The position numbers and the translations under genes are program-made. The notes under the pieces were generated by a model, which was not told the origin of the DNA, ran no database searches, and worked only from the letters and a program-made list of their open reading frames with translations. 5,683 nt of DNA from positions 1-5,683 of the forward strand of contig JAGDDC010000305.1 in the NCBI GenBank assembly GCA_017958245.1, given 5' to 3'. How positions within the stretch are numbered: the first letter of the stretch is position 1; every line of letters begins with the position of its first letter. This document shows, in pieces, positions 1-5,683 of the stretch. This stretch comes from Lachnospiraceae bacterium. GTDB lineage: Bacteria > Bacillota_A > Clostridia > Lachnospirales > Lachnospiraceae.

Positions 1-930
1 CGGGGCAACGCGCTGATAGGGCAGGAGGAGCTCAGGCCTTATTACGTGCAGTTCCTCAAGGATGCCATGAACATCTCCAAGCAGTACCAGAGGAAGCTCC
101 TCGAGGGTGTGAGAGTGGCTTATTGCGGGATAGAGGGTGCATTTGCGCATATGGCAGCGATGAGGCTCTTTCCCGACGCGAACCCTGTGGCTTACGAGGA
201 TTTCAAGGCGGCTTACTCGGCTGTCGAGGCAGGCGAGTGCGACGTGGCTGTGCTTCCGCTCGAGAACAGCTTCGCGGGCGAGGTTGGGACCGTCATGGAC
301 ATCATGTTCGGAGGGAACCTGTATGTGAACGACCTGAGAACTCTGCAGGTCGAGCATTGCCTGCTGGGAGCTCCCGGGGCGCAAATGAGCGACGTCACGA
401 CGGTCATGAGCCATCCCCAGGCGCTTGCGCAGTGTGCGGGCTACATAGAACGCAAGGGATATCGGCAGGTTCAGTCGACCAATACTGCGCTCGCTGCGAA
501 GGACGTTGCGGAGCGCGGCGACAAGACGCTTGCGGCGATCGCCTCGACTACGGCGGCGAAGCTCTACGGGCTTGAGGTGCTCGAGAGCAATATCAACGAG
601 AGCGAGAGCAACAGCACCAGATTCGGCGTGTTCTCGAGAACCCGCTCGGAGAAGCCCCGAAGCTCCAAATCGGACCACATCCTGCTCATGTTCACGGTAA
701 AGAACGAGGCGGGCGCGCTCGCGAAGGCGATCAACGTGATCGGAGCCTACGGCTACAACATGAGCGTTGTGAGAAGCCGCCCGATGAAGTCGCTTGCATG
801 GCAGTATTATTTTTACATAGAGGCGAACGGCGACGGCACGAGGGGCAACGAGGAGCGCATGATTACGGCGCTTCAGGCAACCTGTGACAAGCTGAAGGTG
901 CTCGGAAGCTTTGACTGGAAGGAGCAGTAG
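1..930 (+). CDS. pheA: Bifunctional chorismate mutase / prephenate dehydratase, 5'-truncated
   Basis: Converts chorismate to prephenate and then to phenylpyruvate in the cytoplasm, the committed phenylalanine branch. The frame is open from base 1, so the start is outside the window; the GTG at 46 is internal. The visible 309 residues begin in the last helix of an AroQ-type mutase domain (about 1-36, with SKQYQ at 26-30). The prephenate dehydratase domain follows (about 38-215): GIEGAFAH near 43-50, PLENSFAGEV near 86-95, SHPQALAQC near 137-145, and the catalytic TRF triad in NSTRFGVF at 206-208. A C-terminal ACT domain (about 225-300) carries AGALA and RSRP, the positions of the GALV and ESRP phenylalanine-binding motifs of E. 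coli PheA, so feedback control by phenylalanine is expected but the ESRP glutamate is arginine here. The gene ends in TAG and is followed 91 bases later by aroF. Domain identity is firm; only the N-terminus is unseen. Confidence 0.93.
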   Translation, partial: RGNALIGQEELRPYYVQFLKDAMNISKQYQRKLLEGVRVAYCGIEGAFAHMAAMRLFPDANPVAYEDFKAAYSAVEAGECDVAVLPLENSFAGEVGTVMDIMFGGNLYVNDLRTLQVEHCLLGAPGAQMSDVTTVMSHPQALAQCAGYIERKGYRQVQSTNTALAAKDVAERGDKTLAAIASTTAAKLYGLEVLESNINESESNSTRFGVFSRTRSEKPRSSKSDHILLMFTVKNEAGALAKAINVIGAYGYNMSVVRSRPMKSLAWQYYFYIEANGDGTRGNEERMITALQATCDKLKVLGSFDWKEQ

Positions 931-1008
931 GGGCTGCCCGAGAGGCGTGATGAGACGCTAGAGATAGATTGAAAGCCCTGATAGGCGCACAGTAACATTT
1001 GAGATGAC

Positions 1009-1014
1009 GAGGTG
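1009..1014 (+). promoter_or_regulatory. Ribosome binding site of aroF
   Basis: GAGGTG lies 7 bases before the ATG at 1022. A TGA in the aroF frame at 1013-1015 excludes any earlier start. ATGs at 1025 and 1031 are alternatives but have less good spacing. No clear promoter or terminator was seen in the 91-base gap before it (931-1021); a small 5-bp hairpin at 944-959 lacks a T-tract. Confidence 0.6.
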
Positions 1015-1021
1015 AAGATTT

Positions 1022-2053
1022 ATGATGGATATGGTTTTTGAGAGGAAACTTGCGATCCCGATGGAGGTCAAGGAGATGTACCCCCTGACGCCTGAGCTTG
1101 AGAAGCGGGTTCAGGAAAGGATAGGAGACGTGAAGGCGATCATCGACGGGCAGTCCGACAAGCTCCTCATGATCATAGGGCCCTGCTCCGCGGACAACGA
1201 GGACAGTGTGCTCGATTACATCTCGAGGCTGTGCCCCGTTCAGGAGAAGATCAAGGACAAGATCGTGATCGTGCCCAGGATCTACACCAACCAGCCCAGG
1301 ACGACGGGCGAGGGATACAAGGGGATCCTTCATCAGCCCGACCCCGAGAAGAAGCCCGACCTCTTCAAGGGTATCATCGCGACGAGGGAAATGCACATGC
1401 GGGCCGTGACGGAGACAGGCTTCGCGTGCGCGGATGAGATGCTCTACCCCGAGAACCACAAGTATCTGGACGATCTTTTGGCCTATGTGGCGGTGGGTGC
1501 GAGATCCGTGGAGAACCAGCAGCACAGGCTGACGGCGAGCGGACTTGGGATCCCCGTTGGCATGAAGAACCCGACGAGCGGTGTGCTCTCCGTGATGCTA
1601 AACGGCATACTCGCGGCCCAGCACGGACATACCTTTATCTACAGGGGGTGGGAGGTCCAGTCACCCGGAAACCCGCACGCGCACGCTATCATCAGGGGAT
1701 ACAGCAACAAGCACGGTCAGAACCTGCCAAACTCCCACTACGAGGAACTGATCAACCTCTGCGAGATGTACGACAATAGCGGACTGGCAAATCCCGCGAT
1801 CATAGTTGATACGAACCATTCGAATTCGAACAAGAACCCGTTCGAGCAGCCGAGGATCATAAAGGAAGTCCTGCACAGCTGCAGGCATTCGGAGGTCATA
1901 AAGAAGCACATCAAGGGCTTCATGGTAGAGAGCTACATAGAGGACGGCTCCCAGAAGATAGGTGAGGGCGTCTACGGCAAGTCGATCACGGATCCGTGCC
2001 TCGGATGGGCAAAGACCGAGCGGATGCTGTACGAGATCGCGGATATCCTGTAG
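1022..2053 (+). CDS. aroF: 3-deoxy-7-phosphoheptulonate (DAHP) synthase, class I (AroF/AroG/AroH type)
   Basis: Condenses phosphoenolpyruvate with erythrose 4-phosphate to DAHP, the first step of the shikimate pathway; a cytoplasmic metal-dependent TIM-barrel enzyme. The 343 residues match the usual length of about 350 for the AroG-type (I-alpha) group, including an N-terminal stretch of about 45 residues that in this group carries oligomerisation and allosteric contacts. Aligned by eye with E. coli AroG, the active site is complete: metal ligands C55 (IGPCSA), H266 (VDTNHSNS), E303 (MVESYIEDGSQ) and D324 (YGKSITDPCLGW), and substrate-binding R93 and K100 (RTTGEGYKG), R161 (GARSVENQQHR) and K182 (GMKNPTSG). 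The loop reads RTTGEGYKG where E. coli has RTTVGWKG, one residue longer. Which amino acid inhibits it cannot be told from sequence; placement beside pheA would suit phenylalanine, but this is inference. The symbol aroF is generic for this family. Confidence 0.95.
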   Translation: MMDMVFERKLAIPMEVKEMYPLTPELEKRVQERIGDVKAIIDGQSDKLLMIIGPCSADNEDSVLDYISRLCPVQEKIKDKIVIVPRIYTNQPRTTGEGYKGILHQPDPEKKPDLFKGIIATREMHMRAVTETGFACADEMLYPENHKYLDDLLAYVAVGARSVENQQHRLTASGLGIPVGMKNPTSGVLSVMLNGILAAQHGHTFIYRGWEVQSPGNPHAHAIIRGYSNKHGQNLPNSHYEELINLCEMYDNSGLANPAIIVDTNHSNSNKNPFEQPRIIKEVLHSCRHSEVIKKHIKGFMVESYIEDGSQKIGEGVYGKSITDPCLGWAKTERMLYEIADIL

Positions 2054-2243
2054 AGGTGTGACGAAAGCGAAGACGGAAGTTATTTGAGTCAATGATAAAC
2101 ATATGGTTCATTTGCCATGTTGTGGAGGAAAGAACCGACGATCGGAGATCTTTGAGGGCAAGGAGCCGGAGGATCCGGACTGAAACAGCATGAAAGCGGA
2201 AACTTTGTCAGGGGGATCGACAGGAACCTGAGAGGGAGAGAGC
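2054..2243 (+). other. Intergenic region between aroF and aroB (190 bases)
   Basis: This is the largest gap in the window. It contains a bulged inverted repeat (AAC-AT-ATGG at 2098-2106 with CCATGTT at 2115-2121) and a tiny CCGA/TCGG hairpin at 2135-2145, neither followed by a T-tract, so neither resembles an intrinsic terminator. Several short ATG frames overlap here (2093-2194, 33 codons; 2103-2183, 26 codons; 2117-2155, 12 codons) without good ribosome binding sites. No T-box or TPP riboswitch consensus was recognised. It may hold an internal promoter or simply a long untranslated spacer; I cannot decide from sequence. Confidence 0.4.
2232..2237 (+). promoter_or_regulatory. Ribosome binding site of aroB
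   Basis: GAGGGA sits 6 bases before the ATG at 2244. A TGA in the aroB frame at 2229-2231 rules out any start further upstream, so this site favours the first ATG over the in-frame ATGs at 2256 and 2268. Confidence 0.6.
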
Positions 2244-3446
2244 ATGAGTGAAAACATGGAAGCAGGCATGAACAGGACGGCAGCAGCGAGGGAAAACGCA
2301 CAGGTCATAAAAGGAAAGGTCACTGTCTCGACGGGGCATGGCATATATGACGTGGTGATCGGGCAGAAGCTTGATTTCGGAAGACTCCTAAGAAACATGC
2401 CGAGGTTTAAGGAGAAAGCCTGCAAGATACTTCTTGTCACAGAGGACTCAGTCGACGATCTCTACGGTGAGATGGTCAAGAAGAACCTCGAATCTGCGGG
2501 CTTTGAAGTGAGATATGCGATATTTGATCACGGGGAGGAGAGCAAGTGCCTTCTCACCCTTGAATACCTTCTTGAGAGGTCGGCGGATGTCGGGCTCACG
2601 AAATCCGACATATACGTGGCGCTCGGAGGCGGCGTGGTGGGAGACATCGCAGGCTTCGCCTCTGCCGTGTACCTGCGCGGGATCGACTTCATACAGATAC
2701 CTACCACGATACTCGCGGCCGTCGATTCTTCTGTCGGCGGAAAGACCGCGATCGACCTTGAAATGGGAAAGAACCTTGTCGGCGCTTTCCATCAGCCGCT
2801 CGGAGTCTTTCTGGACACGGATTTCTTTGACACCCTGCCCGATGAGACCAAGTCGGAAGGCTTGGCGGAAGCCATCAAATACGGCATGATCCGCGACGCG
2901 AGCCTTCTCGATGAGTTTGAAAAAGACGACCCCGACATCGTCGAGATATGCAGGAGATGCATACAGATCAAGGCGGACGTTGTCCATATCGACGAGCTCG
3001 ACCAGGGACTTCGCAAGATCCTCAACTTCGGCCACACGCCCGCGCATTCCATCGAGAATCTGAGCAAATACCGGACGTCCCATGGCAATGCCGTGGCTAT
3101 CGGCATGGTGATCATGACAAAGCTCTCCGAGAAGCTTGGGAAGCTTCCCGCAAATGATGCATCTGACCGTCTCCTTCGCATCCTGAAGCGCTATAACCTG
3201 CCTGTTTCAACGGGATATACCGCTGCGGAGCTTGCGGAAGTCGCAAAGCTTGACAAGAAGAGGGAAGGCGACGATATATCGCTCGTCCTCCTCGACAAGG
3301 TCGGGGAGGCAGTTGTCGAGAAATATCCCGTAGAAGAACTGGAGAGACTCTTTGCAGAGGGCATGGAGTCACGGGTCATGCAGCATGTCCGGAGGGGAGA
3401 TCCGGGTAACTCAAAAAACAGTCAGGAGAGTGTCCCATGGATATAA
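2244..3446 (+). CDS. aroB: 3-dehydroquinate synthase
   Basis: Cyclises DAHP to 3-dehydroquinate using NAD+ and a divalent metal, usually zinc or cobalt; second step of the shikimate pathway. Family motifs occur in order: the NAD-binding GGGVVGDIAGFASAVYLRG (128-146), PTTILAAVDSSVGGKTAI (153-170), the metal-ligand glutamate E209 in EAIKYG, NFGHTPAHSIE (261-271, metal ligand H268) and HGNAVAIGM (280-288, metal ligand H280). The family usually has HGEAVAIGM, so N282 replaces a commonly conserved glutamate. At 400 residues it is longer than the usual 350-365: about 20 extra residues precede the first beta strand (IKGKVTVS near 22-29), and about 25 polar residues follow the expected end near 372. 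The last ten bases overlap the start of aroA, so translation of the two is probably coupled. The catalytic core is intact and I expect an active enzyme. Confidence 0.95.
   Translation: MSENMEAGMNRTAAARENAQVIKGKVTVSTGHGIYDVVIGQKLDFGRLLRNMPRFKEKACKILLVTEDSVDDLYGEMVKKNLESAGFEVRYAIFDHGEESKCLLTLEYLLERSADVGLTKSDIYVALGGGVVGDIAGFASAVYLRGIDFIQIPTTILAAVDSSVGGKTAIDLEMGKNLVGAFHQPLGVFLDTDFFDTLPDETKSEGLAEAIKYGMIRDASLLDEFEKDDPDIVEICRRCIQIKADVVHIDELDQGLRKILNFGHTPAHSIENLSKYRTSHGNAVAIGMVIMTKLSEKLGKLPANDASDRLLRILKRYNLPVSTGYTAAELAEVAKLDKKREGDDISLVLLDKVGEAVVEKYPVEELERLFAEGMESRVMQHVRRGDPGNSKNSQESVPWI
3424..3430 (+). promoter_or_regulatory. Ribosome binding site of aroA-thiN, inside the end of aroB
   Basis: AGGAGAG lies 6 bases before the ATG at 3437 and inside the last codons of aroB. 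A TAA at 3407-3409 in the aroA frame blocks any earlier start, so the ATG at 3437 is the first one available. The arrangement suggests re-initiation or coupling with aroB translation. Confidence 0.75.
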
Positions 3447-5596
3447 CAGTCAGGGGCTTTAAAAAGGCAGACACATACGAAGCGATCTCGTCAAAATCCT
3501 ATGTTCACAGGCTTTTGATCGCTGCCGCGTTGTCTGAAAAGCCTGTCAGGATAAAGACAAACATAAGATCCGAGGACATGGAAGCCACAGCGGAATGCCT
3601 TCGCGCCATGGGGGCGGAGATCAGCTACGAAGACGGCGCCTACGAGGTAAGGGGCGTGACGAAGGCCTCAGGATCCTTGCAAAACCGTGCAGGGATCGGT
3701 GTGCCGGACGGCACGGACATTCCCGCGCCCGTGTGGACTGTTGAGGATGAGAACTCCGTGGTCCTTGACTGCGCGGAGAGCGGTTCGACAGAGAGGTTTC
3801 TCCTGCCGGTTGCGGTCCACCTGTGCGGTTCGGTCACTTTAAAGGGCAGGGGACGGCTCCCCATGCGCCCTCTTGACACATTCACGGACGTGCTCGCGGA
3901 CCACGGTGTGAGCTTTAGAAAGCACAGCGAAGATGCCGTCCTTCCGATCACGGCTTCGGGACGTCTCGAGCCCGGAGCTTATGAGATCGCCGGAAATGTG
4001 TCCTCCCAGTATATCACGGGACTCCTGTTCGCATTGCCGCTGCTCGACGGCGACAGCACCATCATACTCACTACACCGCTTGAATCGGCGGGTTACATAG
4101 ACATAACCCTCGATGTCCTGTCCCGGTTTGGGATCGGGATAGAGAGGAAACCAAACGGCTTCTTTGTGAAGGGAAGACAAAGCTACGGCGAGTCCCTCGA
4201 AGCCTCGTATAAAGCAAAGGGTTCCCGCCATGGGGCGCGCGAGAGTGCCGGGGAGCAGATCCGCACGATACAGGCCGAGGGCGATTGGTCAAATGCCGCA
4301 GTTTTTCTCGCGTTTGGCGCGATAAAAGGAAAGGTGCGCGTGACCGGTCTGAACACGGAGAGCGTCCAGGGCGACGCACGCGTGGTCGATGTTTTGAGGC
4401 AGTTCGGGGCAAAGGTGAGCACAGAGACTCCCGAGGCTTCAGGTAAAAAAGGCAAAGGAAAGACTAAAGACCGCGAGACTGTGGGGACGGGTGCAGTCCT
4501 TGCAGAGCATGACAGGCTTGAGGGCATCGATACGGATGTTTCACAGATCCCCGATCTGGTCCCGGTGCTTGCGGTGACCGCATTTTTCGCCTCGTCCGAG
4601 AGCATCTTCAGGAACGTTTCGCGGCTTAGACTCAAAGAGTCCGACAGAGTAGAATCGGTAGTTAAACTTGCGGAGACCTTCGGGGCGCAGGCGGTCGCTC
4701 AAAAGAGGGGCACCCGGGAGGACCTTAGGATCATCCCGCGAGGGATCGCAAAGAGGAAAGAGGGCAGTCAGGCATCCGAAGGCGCAGGCTTTGAACCGAT
4801 AACCGCAGACAGCGCAAATGACCACCGCATAGTCATGGCGCTTGCCCTTGCGAGCGAGGCCGCGGGAGTCCCCGTGAAGATCACGGGAGCCGAGGCTGTG
4901 AACAAATCATTTCCGGGGTTTTTTGATATGTGTGTCACGGATGCTTTAAAGAAAGAACTGCCGAAGGGCGGAAGGTGCGTCCTGATCTGTGCGGGGCCTG
5001 ATGACGGCAACGTACCGGCACATGCAGAAGGTGATCTTGTGATCGCAGCGGACGCGGGCTACCTGCACGCGAAGCGCTGCGGGGTAGTACCGGACGTTGT
5101 GGTCGGGGATTTCGACTCGATGAAAAGGATACCGGAGGGCCTGCCTATAGTGAAGCTGAGCCCCGTAAAGGACGATACCGACACGGTGAGCGCGATCAAG
5201 CTGGGGCTTGAGAAGGGCTGCAGGGTCTTCGAGATATACTTCGCTACAGGCGGCAGGACGGCGCATACGCTCGCGAACATCCAGTGTCTCAAGTTCATAA
5301 AGGACAGAGGCGCGGACGGGATCATTTACGATAAAAACACAGCGATAAGGCTGCTCAGGAACGAGTCATTTGACTTTGATGAGGGATACAAAGGCTACAT
5401 ATCGGTATTTGCGCTCGGAAGGGCAAAGGGCGTGGATATAAAGGGACTTAAGTATGAGGTGAACGATTCCGAGCTTGACAACGGGTTCCCGCTCGGCGTG
5501 AGCAACGAGTTCGTGGGACGGAGAGCCAAAGTCTCCGTGCGTGACGGCGAACTGCTGGTACTCTACGAAAGAAAGCCGGAGGCGGGCGACGCTTAA
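3437..5596 (+). CDS. aroA: Fusion: EPSP synthase (AroA) joined to thiamine pyrophosphokinase (ThiN-like)
   Basis: One 719-residue frame carries two enzymes. Residues 1-508 are 3-phosphoshikimate 1-carboxyvinyltransferase, which joins phosphoenolpyruvate to shikimate 3-phosphate. Motifs equivalent to E. coli AroA are SSKSYVHR (K20, S21, R25), AESGSTERF (113-121), GNVSSQYITGLL (S189, S190, Q191), EGDWSNAAVFLA (281-292), IPDLVP with catalytic D373, RLKESDRV (K400, E401, R404), DHRIVMA (R464) and NKSFPGFF (K490). About 430 residues are usual; the excess lies in four polar loop insertions. Residues 512-719 match a complete thiamine pyrophosphokinase, which transfers pyrophosphate from ATP to thiamine: DLVIAADAGY (533-542), VVVGDFDSM (554-562), KDDTDT (578-583), GGRTAHTLANIQ (605-616) and GFPLGVSNEF (683-692). 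The usual Asp of GGRxDH is Ala609. The junction has no stop codon and no suitable start for a separate second protein. Both domain calls are firm; physiological coupling is inference. Confidence 0.93.
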   Translation: MDITVRGFKKADTYEAISSKSYVHRLLIAAALSEKPVRIKTNIRSEDMEATAECLRAMGAEISYEDGAYEVRGVTKASGSLQNRAGIGVPDGTDIPAPVWTVEDENSVVLDCAESGSTERFLLPVAVHLCGSVTLKGRGRLPMRPLDTFTDVLADHGVSFRKHSEDAVLPITASGRLEPGAYEIAGNVSSQYITGLLFALPLLDGDSTIILTTPLESAGYIDITLDVLSRFGIGIERKPNGFFVKGRQSYGESLEASYKAKGSRHGARESAGEQIRTIQAEGDWSNAAVFLAFGAIKGKVRVTGLNTESVQGDARVVDVLRQFGAKVSTETPEASGKKGKGKTKDRETVGTGAVLAEHDRLEGIDTDVSQIPDLVPVLAVTAFFASSESIFRNVSRLRLKESDRVESVVKLAETFGAQAVAQKRGTREDLRIIPRGIAKRKEGSQASEGAGFEPITADSANDHRIVMALALASEAAGVPVKITGAEAVNKSFPGFFDMCVTDALKKELPKGGRCVLICAGPDDGNVPAHAEGDLVIAADAGYLHAKRCGVVPDVVVGDFDSMKRIPEGLPIVKLSPVKDDTDTVSAIKLGLEKGCRVFEIYFATGGRTAHTLANIQCLKFIKDRGADGIIYDKNTAIRLLRNESFDFDEGYKGYISVFALGRAKGVDIKGLKYEVNDSELDNGFPLGVSNEFVGRRAKVSVRDGELLVLYERKPEAGDA

Positions 5597-5625
5597 AGCT
5601 GCCGGAGCGATCACCGAACGAGAGA

Positions 5626-5631
5626 AAGGAG
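5626..5631 (+). promoter_or_regulatory. Ribosome binding site of the downstream gene
   Basis: AAGGAG, a strong Shine-Dalgarno sequence, stands 7 bases before the ATG at 5639. Only 42 bases separate this ATG from the stop of the aroA-thiN fusion and no terminator hairpin lies between, so cotranscription is likely. Confidence 0.75.
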
Positions 5632-5638
5632 AGGTAAC

Positions 5639-5683
5639 ATGGGAGAGACTTTGAAGGTGCTCGAGGAGAGAAGAAGCTGCAGA
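5639..5683 (+). CDS. Probable nitroreductase-family flavoprotein, N-terminal 15 residues only
   Basis: The frame opens with ATG after a strong ribosome binding site and stays open to the window edge. The 15 residues MGETLKVLEERRSCR resemble the N-terminus of nitroreductase-family FMN oxidoreductases, which typically start with a short helix followed by xxRRSxR, whose arginines and serine contact the FMN phosphate. Nothing of the substrate site is visible, so the reaction cannot be named. It is likely the next gene of the same transcript. Because the evidence is one short motif, the family call is moderate, although the presence of a gene start is well supported. Confidence 0.6.
   Translation, partial: MGETLKVLEERRSCR

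Noticed and set aside
46..48. GTG at 46 as the start of a stand-alone prephenate dehydratase
   Set aside because: The frame is open upstream to base 1 and encodes the last helix of a chorismate mutase domain, so the codon is internal and the protein is truncated by the window edge.
863..1525. A 220-codon open frame on the minus strand covering the end of pheA and the first half of aroF
   Set aside because: It lies opposite two strongly supported genes, shows no recognisable domain, and its open length is explained by the codon bias of the plus-strand genes.
2098..2121. Inverted repeat after aroF as a transcription terminator
   Set aside because: The stem is short and bulged and no run of T follows it.
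2226..2240. ACCTGAGAGG before aroB, recalling part of a TPP riboswitch and attractive because of the thiamine enzyme downstream
   Set aside because: The rest of the TPP aptamer, including a GGATAATxCCAGCG-like block, is absent, and the stretch is mostly the aroB ribosome binding site.
2054..2243. T-box leader before aroB, as often controls amino acid genes in Firmicutes
   Set aside because: No T-box core sequence (AGGGTGGNACCGCG type) and no terminator hairpin with T-tract are present.
2448..3083. A 211-codon minus-strand open frame within aroB
   Set aside because: It is a shadow of aroB, whose conserved motifs occupy the plus strand throughout; the minus-strand translation has no family resemblance.
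3120..3150. Two AAGCTT repeats with a GGAAGCTTCC palindrome
   Set aside because: They fall inside the aroB coding sequence and encode ordinary Lys-Leu residues; they are too short to mean a repeat element.

Overview
The window holds a tightly packed, entirely plus-strand aromatic amino acid biosynthesis cluster. From left to right: the 3' part of a bifunctional chorismate mutase/prephenate dehydratase (pheA, its start lies before the window), a complete class I DAHP synthase (aroF), a complete 3-dehydroquinate synthase (aroB), a complete 719-residue protein that joins an EPSP synthase (aroA) to a full-length thiamine pyrophosphokinase domain (thiN-like), and the first 15 codons of a gene whose N-terminus looks like a nitroreductase-family flavoprotein.

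The organism is most likely an anaerobic Firmicute of class Clostridia, probably Lachnospiraceae or a relative. This is inferred from the style of the proteins (PheA ACT domain of the 'RSRP' type, DAHP synthase with RTTGEGYKG, EPSP synthase with an ESGST motif), strong purine-rich Shine-Dalgarno sites, and frequent AGA/AGG and ATA codons in DNA that is clearly GC-rich for that group. No 16S or other decisive marker is present, so the assignment is tentative.

Layout: pheA (1-930), a 91-base gap, aroF (1022-2053), a 190-base gap that has no convincing gene or riboswitch, aroB (2244-3446), aroA-thiN (3437-5596, overlapping aroB by 10 bases), a 42-base gap, and the nitroreductase-like start (5639 onward). 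No rho-independent terminator was seen in any gap, so one transcript, possibly with an extra promoter before aroB, is plausible.

Functionally, AroF makes DAHP from phosphoenolpyruvate and erythrose 4-phosphate, AroB cyclises it to 3-dehydroquinate, the AroA half forms EPSP from shikimate 3-phosphate, and PheA takes chorismate to phenylpyruvate. The intermediate steps (aroD, aroE, aroK, aroC) must be encoded elsewhere. The outstanding feature is the EPSP synthase-thiamine pyrophosphokinase fusion: two enzymes of unrelated pathways in one uninterrupted reading frame, with both catalytic motif sets largely intact. A possible link is that thiamine diphosphate is the cofactor of transketolase, which supplies the erythrose 4-phosphate used by AroF; this is inference only.
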